The notes: generated from the letters alone by a model not told the origin. A stretch of 8,690 nucleotides of DNA from Bacteroidales bacterium (GCA_017507285.1 JAFWBF010000063.1:1-8690); one strand, 5' to 3'; counted from the first letter of the stretch, positions 1 to 6,543 are shown. Program-made: numbers and translations.

Positions 1-446
1 ATACTTTCCAACGGCAACTCGTCGCGACTTTATTTAGAACTTATAAAGAAAGAGAAACTATTTACCGAAATCAACGCTTATATCACCGGTGATGCCGATG
101 AAGGACTCTTTGTGTTTGTTGGCAAACCTGCCGAAGGTGTGGATATGGCTACTGCCGAAAATGCACTGCTACACCAAATGGAACGGCTTAAAAACGAAAC
201 CATCGAAGAAAGCGAACTACAAAGGTCAAGAACAAACTAGAGATAACTTTCAAATATTCGCAATACAAAGTGCTAGACAGAGCAATGAACCTTTCGTACT
301 TTGATTGGCTTGGAAACATTGATTTGATTAACGACGAACCTTTGTCGTATGCCAAAGTAACCACCAACGACATCAAGCGTTTGGCATCACAGACCTTTGT
401 ACCCGAAAAGTGTTCAACACTATATTATTTAAAGAAAGGACAATAA
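1..446 (+). pseudogene. M16-family zinc peptidase, C-terminal part, interrupted by a frameshift
   Basis: The 5' end lies outside the window. From base 1 the frame reads SNGNSSRLYLELIKKEKLF and then INAYITGDADEGLFVFVGKP. This is the style of the C-terminal, catalytically inactive half of Bacteroidetes M16 (insulinase/PqqL-like) peptidases, which are periplasmic or membrane-anchored metalloproteases. That frame stops at 238-240 soon after ESELQR. The expected continuation (VKNKL…KYSQYKVLDRAMNLSYFDWLG… and finally CSTLYYLKKGQ) is intact one frame over, from about 222 to the TAA at 444-446. One missing A in the A-run at 221-223 explains the break. The downstream frame has no other damage, so this is either a very recent mutation or a sequencing/assembly error. 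The HxxEH zinc site would lie upstream and cannot be assessed. The stop is 13 bases before the channel gene, suggesting co-transcription. Family assignment is firm; true inactivation is uncertain. Confidence 0.8.
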
Positions 447-459
447 ATATCCGTTTGAT

Positions 460-1428
460 ATGAGATGGCTCAGATACATAAAAATGCTGTTGGAACTCAT
501 TCCTACTCGCGAACGCTTTGATAAATTCATCGAACGCTTCTTTGGATATATCTTTTCAAAAATGAAGATGGAACTTCCCGACAAGGAAAAGATGTTTGCA
601 ATAATATTCCGTTCGGACACACCGGCAGGCAAACAATTTGACATCTACCTACTCTACGCCATAGGCATAAGTGTTCTTATACTTATACTAAATAGTATAC
701 CCAGCCTCAACAAATACCTTTCCATACCATTTCTAATATTGGAATGGGCACTTACATTGGCCTTCACCGCCGAATATCTTTTGCGTATATACTGCTCTAA
801 AAACACTATACGTTACATCTTTTCGTTCTACGGCATAGTAGATGCCCTATCAATATTCCCGTTCTATCTTGGAATAATATTCCCAAGTATGCAGTCGGTA
901 GCCGTTATAAGAATACTTAGAGTATTGCGTGTGTTCCGTATTCTAAATATGGGCAGCTTTATGCAAGAGGCTTCGATACTGCTATTGTCGCTACGCAAAA
1001 GTCTGCGAAAAATAGTCATATTCATGATGTTTGTATTCATAACAGCCATAATACTTGGCAGTTTTATGTATACCATTGAAGGCGATATCAACCCCAACCT
1101 ATCGTCGATACCCAAAGGGATATATTGGGCAATTGTAACACTTACAACCGTAGGCTACGGCGATATTACACCCATTACCGATATGGGACAGATAGTGGCG
1201 GGCGTAATGATGATACTAGGTTACTCCGTGATAGCAGTACCCACCGGCATAATAAGTGCCGACATAATAAGCACCGATAAGAAAAGCAGCAAAAAAAAGA
1301 AGCACAACGCCGACGACGAAGAACCACTGAGAAGAATACGCTCATGCCCTAACTGCGGATGGCAAACCGAAGACCAAGATGCAGATTACTGCAAACGCTG
1401 TGGGACAGAAATGGTAGAAATGAAATAG
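460..1428 (+). CDS. Voltage-gated-type potassium channel with C-terminal zinc ribbon
   Basis: This 322-residue inner-membrane protein has six-transmembrane, single-subunit Kv architecture and would work as a tetramer to conduct K+. Predicted helices are S1 about 61-79, S2 89-110 (E105), S3 119-138 (D128), S4 146-163 with arginines every third residue (R151, R154, R157, R160), S5 183-204, a pore helix 219-228, the selectivity filter TVGYGD at 230-235, and S6 243-265. The S4 charges and the acidic S2/S3 residues imply real voltage sensing. After a Lys-rich linker (273-281), CPNC (296-299) and CKRC (311-314) form a probable zinc ribbon. Homology to related channels seems to begin near residue 46 (FAIIFRSDTPAGKQFD), so the first 34 residues may be a lineage extension or the real start may be Met35/Met37 (562 or 568). 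ATG 460 is kept because it sits 13 bases after the peptidase stop. Isoleucine codons are mostly ATA. Confidence in family is high and in start moderate. Confidence 0.93.
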   Translation: MRWLRYIKMLLELIPTRERFDKFIERFFGYIFSKMKMELPDKEKMFAIIFRSDTPAGKQFDIYLLYAIGISVLILILNSIPSLNKYLSIPFLILEWALTLAFTAEYLLRIYCSKNTIRYIFSFYGIVDALSIFPFYLGIIFPSMQSVAVIRILRVLRVFRILNMGSFMQEASILLLSLRKSLRKIVIFMMFVFITAIILGSFMYTIEGDINPNLSSIPKGIYWAIVTLTTVGYGDITPITDMGQIVAGVMMILGYSVIAVPTGIISADIISTDKKSSKKKKHNADDEEPLRRIRSCPNCGWQTEDQDADYCKRCGTEMVEMK

Positions 1429-1465
1429 AACAACACGAATAATAACATAATAAATAAACAACACT

Positions 1466-1870
1466 ATGAAGAAAATAGTTATTTTCCTGCTAGTGGCAGT
1501 TATGGGAACAGCCCTATATGCCCAACAAAGCCAACCCACACAAACAACAAAAGCCTACTGCTCGCTTACAGCCAAAGAGTTTGCCGACAGCATATCGACA
1601 GTCAAAGCCATAGTGGTAGATGTACGTACAGCCAAAGAGTATGCCACAGGGCATATAGAAGGTGCCATAAACATAGTATGGGACAACAATTTCAAGACCT
1701 CATTACAAGCTGCCAATCTATCCAAAGAGCAACCGTTGGCTGTTTACTGCCGTAGCGGTCGTCGCAGTAAAGCAGCTGCTAATGTGCTTGTACAAGAAGG
1801 CTACAAGGTTATAGAGCTTGACAAAGGCATAATAAGCTGGCAACAAGAGAAATTTCCGACAGTAAAATAG
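1466..1870 (+). CDS. Secreted single-domain rhodanese-like protein
   Basis: This 134-residue protein has a signal peptide (MKK, hydrophobic 4-17, probable cleavage after ALYA at 16-19), so the mature form should be periplasmic. One rhodanese domain follows: VVDVRTAKEY at about 50-59, GHIEGA at 62-67, and the active-site loop CRSGRR at 95-100 with the catalytic cysteine Cys95. Rhodaneses carry sulfur as a cysteine persulfide, moving sulfane sulfur from thiosulfate or polysulfide to acceptors such as cyanide or thiols. The intact Cys95 and Arg54 indicate an active enzyme rather than a Cys-less homologue. The natural substrate cannot be read from sequence. The size and secreted single-domain layout resemble PspE-type proteins. 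It starts 37 bases after the channel gene in an A-rich leader without its own promoter element, so it is probably the last gene of that operon. Its stop lies one base from the converging ogt stop. Confidence 0.92.
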   Translation: MKKIVIFLLVAVMGTALYAQQSQPTQTTKAYCSLTAKEFADSISTVKAIVVDVRTAKEYATGHIEGAINIVWDNNFKTSLQAANLSKEQPLAVYCRSGRRSKAAANVLVQEGYKVIELDKGIISWQQEKFPTVK

Positions 1871-1871
1871 T

Positions 1872-2363
1872 CTAACGATACTGCGTTTCGTGGTCAAGGA
1901 GCCATTGCTTTGTATCCGCTCCAATGCCACTCGAATAGCCTCCAAGCTTGCCATTGCTGTTTATAACCCTATGGCAAGGAACTATTATACATATCGGATT
2001 TCGACCATTGGCACCCCCTACGGCTCTTATGGCTCTAGGGCTTCCGACTAATTCGGCCAACGCTTTGTACGATATAGTAGAACCATAAGGTATGGTTTGC
2101 AATGCTTTCCACACTCTTAGTTGAAACGGAGTGCCCTGCAACAACAAATGCAAATCGAACGACGTACGCCGACCATCGAAATACTCCCTCAGCTGTTGCT
2201 GGCAAAGCAATAGGCAATGTGGCTCCGTTGCCGAGTCGGATTTTCGCATAGGAACTATGCTCACTGATGTTATAAACTCCTCTGTCGATAACAGTTCTAC
2301 ATTGCCTATCGGTGATAATATATTTCTACAATATTCCAATTGTAACCTATTATTTTCTGTCAA
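1872..2363 (-). CDS. ogt: Methylated-DNA--[protein]-cysteine S-methyltransferase
   Basis: This is a suicide DNA-repair protein that removes alkyl groups from O6-alkylguanine (and O4-alkylthymine) by transferring them irreversibly to its own cysteine. The 163-residue protein has a divergent N-terminal half (SPIGNVEL at 17-24) and a typical C-terminal DNA-binding/active-site half: GTPFQLRVW at 77-85, the helix-turn-helix region IPYGSTISYKALAELVGSP at 91-109, the putative arginine finger Arg113 in RAVGGA, hinge Asn122 in RNP, and active-site PCHR at 129-132 with acceptor Cys130. Length is normal for Ogt. It lacks an AraC-like Ada domain, so it is unlikely to be the transcriptional regulator. No in-frame ATG precedes the conserved N-terminus; the best start is TTG at 2363-2361, with a second TTG at codon 9. 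The TTG lies inside the end of the upstream DUF2148 gene (14-base overlap), implying translational coupling. Confidence 0.93.
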   Translation of the reverse strand: MTENNRLQLEYCRNILSPIGNVELLSTEEFITSVSIVPMRKSDSATEPHCLLLCQQQLREYFDGRRTSFDLHLLLQGTPFQLRVWKALQTIPYGSTISYKALAELVGSPRAIRAVGGANGRNPICIIVPCHRVINSNGKLGGYSSGIGADTKQWLLDHETQYR

Positions 2364-2877
2364 AGAATGGGCTCTTTCCGCTTACCGAAAGAGGTATAGC
2401 CAACACCATTGAACATCCTGGCATAAGATTCATATCCATAGCCATCTTGCCTACCGAGAACATGACACGGCTATCCACCCTCATATCGGCAGCCAACGAC
2501 ACTGCCGAGCCTACGGCAATACCCATATCATTGGCATTGAAAAAACATGGCACTTTGGCATACTTGGCTTTCTCGGCACAAGTAACAAAGCCACAATAGC
2601 CACAATTGAGCCCTAAACAGCTTACCTTAGAGCCTATAAGCACAACAGCTGCACTCTGACGTAGATTCTCGGCATCGCGAGCAAAAAATGCCACATCGTG
2701 CTTTTCGGCATATTTATGCATGGCTTGTGATATGGCTTCGAGCGTGTCGCCGGTAGCTACAGCAATGGTCATATTGTCGGTACCACGTGCTTTGGGAGCA
2801 GTACGTGCAGCGGTAGCTATCTTTTTGGCTACATCATATACGGATTCGCTTCGAAAATCCTCTTCAAATACTATCAT
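2350..2877 (-). CDS. DUF2148 ferredoxin-domain protein with four-cysteine motif
   Basis: This is a 175-residue soluble protein with no signal peptide. It matches in style the Bacteroidetes/Firmicutes family annotated as 'ferredoxin domain-containing protein' (DUF2148). The N-terminal half begins with a helical segment, SESVYDVAKKIATAARTAPKARG (10-32, counted in two parts: SESVYDVAKK and IATAARTAPKARG), followed by an alpha/beta region. The centre carries Cys87, Cys92, Cys95 and Cys100 (spacing C-x4-C-x2-C-x4-C), suited to an iron-sulfur cluster or structural zinc; further cysteines are at 111 and 155. The Gly/Ala-rich tail (GIAVGSAVSLAADMRVDSRV, 119-138) resembles a cofactor- or subunit-binding fold. 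The biochemical role is not established in the family as far as I know. It sits 28 bases downstream of tsaC and overlaps ogt by 14 bases, so the three are probably one operon. Family call is fairly sure; cluster type is inferred. Confidence 0.82.
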   Translation of the reverse strand: MIVFEEDFRSESVYDVAKKIATAARTAPKARGTDNMTIAVATGDTLEAISQAMHKYAEKHDVAFFARDAENLRQSAAVVLIGSKVSCLGLNCGYCGFVTCAEKAKYAKVPCFFNANDMGIAVGSAVSLAADMRVDSRVMFSVGKMAMDMNLMPGCSMVLAIPLSVSGKSPFFDRK

Positions 2878-2905
2878 AAGTTATATATTTTTATTGTTGT
2901 TTATA

Positions 2906-3472
2906 TCAGTTTCTTATTGTTGTTATATTTCCAGCTGCTTCAACCTTTAATATTCGTGAACCTGTGGCAGAACCGGCAAACTCCGGCAAATTAGGCACTG
3001 CATAGTCCACCATTTCCTTCAGCTTTGGCGAAATATCGTTGTAGCTAGTCGGCGAAGGCATTCCCGAAAAGTTGGCCGATGTACTTACAATAGGCTTGCC
3101 AAACCTACGCAACAGTTGGCTACAAAACTCCATATCAGGTATGCGGATACCTATGCTACCATCGTTTGCCACAAGTATATCGGGCAAGTTGCAAGCCTGA
3201 GGATATATTATTGTAGTGGGGCATTGTGCATGGTATAGCAACTCCTCAGCTGCTTTTGGAAATGAAACAACGTAATTCTTCACTTGTTTCATATCCAAAC
3301 ACAATATCAACATACTCTTGCCGGCATCACGCTTTTTGATGGAATATATTTTTTCTATAGCGATAGCATTAGTAGCATCGCAGCCCAATCCCCAAATAGT
3401 ATCGGTGGGATATAGCAGAATACCACCCATTTGCAACACTTGTAATGCTTGTTCAATTATTATATTTTCCAT
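2906..3472 (-). CDS. tsaC: L-threonylcarbamoyladenylate synthase (YrdC/TsaC type)
   Basis: This cytoplasmic enzyme makes threonylcarbamoyl-AMP from threonine, bicarbonate and ATP, the first step of the universal t6A37 tRNA modification; TsaB/D/E complete the transfer. The 188-residue protein is the short single-domain TsaC form, without the extra C-terminal domain of Sua5. Family marks are YPTDTIWGLGCD at 21-32, the KKRDAGKSM substrate/ATP region at 47-54, SIGIRIPD at 106-113 and STSANFSG at 130-137. I chose Met38 of the longer open frame (ATG at 3472-3470) because the 37 upstream codons show no family resemblance and because a TAATTTTG promoter element (3503-3496) lies inside them. Transcription from that element would begin downstream of the ATG at 3583. 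It is the first gene of the tsaC-DUF2148-ogt cluster. Function is confident; start is likely. Confidence 0.93.
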   Translation of the reverse strand: MENIIIEQALQVLQMGGILLYPTDTIWGLGCDATNAIAIEKIYSIKKRDAGKSMLILCLDMKQVKNYVVSFPKAAEELLYHAQCPTTIIYPQACNLPDILVANDGSIGIRIPDMEFCSQLLRRFGKPIVSTSANFSGMPSPTSYNDISPKLKEMVDYAVPNLPEFAGSATGSRILKVEAAGNITTIRN

Positions 3473-3495
3473 AGTTGTAATCTTGTTTGAAAGTG

Positions 3496-3503
3496 CAAAA
3501 TTA
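3496..3503 (-). promoter_or_regulatory. Bacteroidetes -7 promoter element for tsaC
   Basis: On the minus strand the bases read TAATTTTG, an exact fit to the Bacteroidota -7 consensus TAnnTTTG, about 24 bases upstream of the chosen tsaC ATG. There is no TTTG at the expected -33 spacing; the corresponding bases read TTAACA. The call rests on the -7 match and its position only. Confidence 0.5.
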
Positions 3504-3615
3504 CATATTTTATTCGACTTTGTTAATAAAAACAAACACTTTTGCTGCAAATTACTGACAACCAAAATATAAGAAATAACCAAATAAAAAAGTAACCCTC
3601 TTTGCGAGAAAAAGG

Positions 3616-3646
3616 TTTTATAATTGGAAAAAAAGATGTAATTTTG
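3616..3646 (+). promoter_or_regulatory. Probable promoter of the POT transporter gene
   Basis: TAATTTTG at 3639-3646 matches the TAnnTTTG -7 consensus exactly. A T-rich TTTT at 3616-3619 lies 19 bases upstream, at about the -33 spacing, though it lacks the usual G. The leader to the ATG at 3736 would be roughly 80-85 bases, A/T-rich, with no Shine-Dalgarno sequence, as is normal for this phylum. Confidence 0.5.
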
Positions 3647-3735
3647 CGTTCTGAAACAGCACTTTAATGTGCCACAAAATATTTGTAAACACGAAACTAA
3701 TTAAATAATTAATATAAACTAAAACACAGACAGTT

Positions 3736-5316
3736 ATGTTTAAAAATCATCCAAAAGGGCTATTAGCGGCAGCCCTAAGTAATATGGGAGAAAGATTTGG
3801 CTACTATATTATGAACGCCGTATTAGTTTTGTTTTTATGTTCGAAGTTCGGTTTGACCGACGAAAGAGCGACAACCATTTACTCGTTCTTCTACGCAGGT
3901 ATCTATATCCTTAGCCTGGTAGGTGGTCTTATCGCCGACAGAACACAAAACTACAAGGGAACTATCATGACCGGTTTGATGATTATGGCATCCGGCTACA
4001 TCATCTTAAGTGTGCCTTTGATGGCTGCTCCCGGTGAATCAGCAGGCATATTGGTTCTTACCTGCGTGGCTTTGTTCTTGATTGCATTTGGTAATGGTTT
4101 ATTCAAAGGAAACTTGCAAGCTATCGTTGGTCAGATGTACGACAACTTCGAAGCCGAAGCAGCCAAGAAAGGTGAAGAAGCTTTGAGAATAGCAAAAAGC
4201 AAACGCGACAGCGGTTTCCAAATATTCTATATGTTCATCAATGTTGGAGGTTTGATAGCTCCTTTTGTAGCTCCATTACTAAGAAGCTGGTGGTTGGGTG
4301 TAAACGGTTTCGAATACAACGCTGCTCTTCCTGCTTTCTGTCACCAATTCCTAGCCGAAGGTCCTGCTATGGCTGCAGAAGCTATGAACAAAATGCAAGA
4401 GCTTATAGCTGTTGTGGCTACAAGTCCCGAAACACAAGCATTGGCTGCTACCGATTTGGCTGCTTTTTCAAATAGCTATTTGGAAGTATTTAACACAGGT
4501 ATCCACTACTCGTTTATTGCTTCTGTAGCTGCTATGCTTATCTCGTTGATTATATTCTTGGCTACCAAGAAAGGCTTCCCAACTCCTGCCAAGAAAGCAG
4601 CTGTTGACTCTGTTTCTTACACTGCCGAAGAAAAAGCTGCCATGGCTAAAGAAATCAAACAACGTCTTTACGCTTTGTTTGCAGTACTTGGTATCGCTAT
4701 ATTCTTTTGGTTCTCGTTCCACCAAAACGGCACTTCTCTTTCGTTGTTTGCAAGAGACTTCGTTGACTCGTCGGCTATCGCTCCTGAAATATGGCAAGCT
4801 GTAAATCCATTCTTCGTTATAGTTCTTACCCCAATTATCATGTGGTTCTTTGGCAACTTGACCAAGAAAGGCAAAGAAATCTCCACTCCTCGCAAAATCG
4901 CTATCGGTATGGGTATTGCCACTTTGGGCTACGTATTCTTGATGTTGTTCTCAATGATAAAAGGCTATCCATCAGCTGAAGCTTTCAGATTGATGCCCGA
5001 AGCCGAAGTTGCTGCTCAAAAAGCCGGTTGGTGGGTACTGATAGTTCTTTACTTCTTCCTAACCGTAGCCGAGTTGTTCATCTCGCCTCTAGGATTGTCG
5101 TTCGTATCCAAAGTTGCTCCAAAAAGCATGTTAGGTCTTTGCCAAGGTTTGTGGCTTGGTGCCACTGCAGTAGGTAACGGATTGTTGTGGATAGGACCTC
5201 TTATGTACAACGCATGGCCAATCCAATATGCTTGGCTGGTATTTGCAATAGTATGTTTCATATCAATGGCTATTATGCTTGGTATGGTTAAGTGGCTCGA
5301 ACGCGTTGCAAAATAA
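3736..5316 (+). CDS. POT/PTR2-family proton-coupled peptide transporter
   Basis: This 526-residue inner-membrane protein has the 12-helix major facilitator fold plus inserted loops. The family usually imports di- and tripeptides with protons. Marks seen are GERFGYY at 18-24, PTR2 signature 1 in the GGLIADRTQNYKGTI stretch (63-77), conserved Lys124 in helix 4, signature 2 around FQIFYMFINVGGLIAP (161-176), the helix 7 segment FFWFSFHQNGTSLSLF (323-338), and Glu446 in helix 10 (AELFISPLGLSF). Three oddities stand out. The first Glu of the usual ExxERFxYY motif is Asn16. The cytoplasmic loop before RDSGF is about 15 residues longer than usual. The extracytoplasmic loop between helices 5 and 6 (about 188-254) is a long Ala/Met-rich insertion. 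Isoleucine codons favour ATC/ATT, unlike neighbouring genes. The gene is single, with a promoter element before it and a terminator after it. Family is sure; substrate is not. Confidence 0.92.
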   Translation: MFKNHPKGLLAAALSNMGERFGYYIMNAVLVLFLCSKFGLTDERATTIYSFFYAGIYILSLVGGLIADRTQNYKGTIMTGLMIMASGYIILSVPLMAAPGESAGILVLTCVALFLIAFGNGLFKGNLQAIVGQMYDNFEAEAAKKGEEALRIAKSKRDSGFQIFYMFINVGGLIAPFVAPLLRSWWLGVNGFEYNAALPAFCHQFLAEGPAMAAEAMNKMQELIAVVATSPETQALAATDLAAFSNSYLEVFNTGIHYSFIASVAAMLISLIIFLATKKGFPTPAKKAAVDSVSYTAEEKAAMAKEIKQRLYALFAVLGIAIFFWFSFHQNGTSLSLFARDFVDSSAIAPEIWQAVNPFFVIVLTPIIMWFFGNLTKKGKEISTPRKIAIGMGIATLGYVFLMLFSMIKGYPSAEAFRLMPEAEVAAQKAGWWVLIVLYFFLTVAELFISPLGLSFVSKVAPKSMLGLCQGLWLGATAVGNGLLWIGPLMYNAWPIQYAWLVFAIVCFISMAIMLGMVKWLERVAK

Positions 5317-5346
5317 TTTGTATATAAGTATGACATTATAAAACGA

Positions 5347-5378
5347 GGGGTGTTCCTAAAGGAACGCCCCTTTTTATT
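5347..5378 (+). terminator. Rho-independent terminator after the POT gene
   Basis: The stem is GGGGTGTTCC (5347-5356) paired with GGAACGCCCC (5361-5370): ten pairs including one G-U wobble, closed by a TAAA loop and followed directly by TTTTTATT. It starts 30 bases after the transporter stop. This is a strong, well-formed intrinsic terminator that separates the transporter from lpxK. Confidence 0.93.
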
Positions 5379-5411
5379 GTTCCAAATGGCAGATGTTTCG
5401 AAAAAATGTAG

Positions 5412-5419
5412 TACCTTTG
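5412..5419 (+). promoter_or_regulatory. Bacteroidetes -7 promoter element for lpxK
   Basis: TACCTTTG fits TAnnTTTG exactly and is followed by C, in the common 'TAnnTTTGC' context, 53 bases before the lpxK ATG and just after the upstream terminator. No good TTTG is found at -33; the nearest candidate is ATGG at 5386-5389, 22 bases upstream. Confidence 0.55.
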
Positions 5420-5472
5420 CATTGTATTAGAAACAGCACAACATACAACAATACACTACAATTCAACATACA

Positions 5473-6543
5473 ATGGATACCATACGCAAGATAACAGCCT
5501 ACATGCTTTTCCCCCTAAGCATTGTTTACACCATAGTGGTAATGGTTCGAAACAAGGCTTTCGATCGGGGAGTGCTATGCCAACGCCGGCACAAAACTGC
5601 TACCATAGGCGTGGGAAATCTCTCGGCAGGTGGCACCGGCAAGACCCCTCATATCGAATATCTGACCAATATGCTCTGTGCCATAGAAGGCTACAAGCCG
5701 GCTGTGCTTAGCCGCGGATATAGGCGACAGACCCGGGGATTTGTACTGGCCACTCCCTCCACAGCTGTGGAAGAAATTGGCGACGAGCCATTCCAGATGT
5801 ATGCCAAGCACCCCGATGTGCCGGTGGCAGTGTGCGAAGACCGCAACTTTGGCATGGACATGATAGCCAACCGGTGTAGCAGTGTAAACCTTGTACTGCT
5901 CGACGATGTGTACCAACATAGGTACATCAGACCCGACATCCTTGTGCTGCTTACCGACTATGCCCACCCGTTTTATACCGACAGCGTGATTCCGTTTGGC
6001 AACCTGCGCGAGCCTCGCAGTGGATACAAGCGTGCCAACATTGTGGTGGTAACCAAGTGCCCCACCTCCCTTTCGGCCGAAGAGCAGAGCCAAATCGCAG
6101 CACGAATCAAACCTACGCCAGACCAAAAAATATTCTTCTCGTACATGGAATACGGCATCCCAACAGCCATGGACGGCCAAAGCACCGCAAGCCTCGACAG
6201 TATAACCGATGTGCTGCTACTAACGGGCATTGCCAACCCCAAACCGCTGGTAGACAAGGTGGCTCAAACATGTCGCATACACCTATGTCGCTTTGCCGAT
6301 CATCACAACTTTTCGATAGCCGATATCGAACTTATAGCCAAGCGTTTCCACAACATCAAGGCGAAACGAAAGATAATACTTACCACCGAAAAGGACTATG
6401 TACGCCTATCATCGACCAAACTACGCCCGGCTCTCGAAGGAATACCTATCTACTACATTCCCATCCAAATACACTTCCACAAAAGCGTAGATACGAGTTT
6501 CGATAACGAAATTCTTCGCCTTTTGGCAAAACAAAGCCTATAG
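5473..6543 (+). CDS. lpxK: Tetraacyldisaccharide 4'-kinase (lipid A synthesis)
   Basis: This 356-residue enzyme uses ATP to phosphorylate the 4' position of tetraacyldisaccharide 1-phosphate, giving lipid IVA, at the cytoplasmic face of the inner membrane. Residues 7-25 form a hydrophobic N-terminal helix that should anchor it. The P-loop is GNLSAGGTGKTP (48-59, with Lys57). SRGYRR (80-85), GDEP (103-106, with the catalytic-type Asp104) and the Asp pair 144-145 in LLDDVYQHR follow, then the FGNLREP segment (175-181) and VTKCP (193-197). The usual DDGFQH motif reads DDVYQH, with Val in place of Gly; alanine is common at this site in Bacteroides homologues, so this looks like lineage variation rather than loss. 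Length is normal for the phylum. The ATG at 5473 follows an A-rich leader. No intrinsic terminator is evident downstream. Codons are richer in C/G than in the channel gene. Confidence 0.95.
   Translation: MDTIRKITAYMLFPLSIVYTIVVMVRNKAFDRGVLCQRRHKTATIGVGNLSAGGTGKTPHIEYLTNMLCAIEGYKPAVLSRGYRRQTRGFVLATPSTAVEEIGDEPFQMYAKHPDVPVAVCEDRNFGMDMIANRCSSVNLVLLDDVYQHRYIRPDILVLLTDYAHPFYTDSVIPFGNLREPRSGYKRANIVVVTKCPTSLSAEEQSQIAARIKPTPDQKIFFSYMEYGIPTAMDGQSTASLDSITDVLLLTGIANPKPLVDKVAQTCRIHLCRFADHHNFSIADIELIAKRFHNIKAKRKIILTTEKDYVRLSSTKLRPALEGIPIYYIPIQIHFHKSVDTSFDNEILRLLAKQSL

Noticed and set aside
217..228. Programmed -1 frameshift in the M16 gene
   Set aside because: The bases CTACAAAGG do not form an X XXY YYZ slippery site, and programmed shifting is not known in this family.
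2906..3583. Longer tsaC frame starting at 3583
   Set aside because: The extra 37 residues show no YrdC similarity and overlap the -7 promoter element, so the start at 3472 is preferred.
5575..6180. 201-codon open frame on the minus strand inside lpxK
   Set aside because: It is antisense to a fully recognisable LpxK and shows no family motif; a composition shadow.
6057..6506. 149-codon open frame in another plus-strand frame of lpxK
   Set aside because: Low-complexity His/Pro/Arg-rich reading that overlaps LpxK and resembles no known protein.
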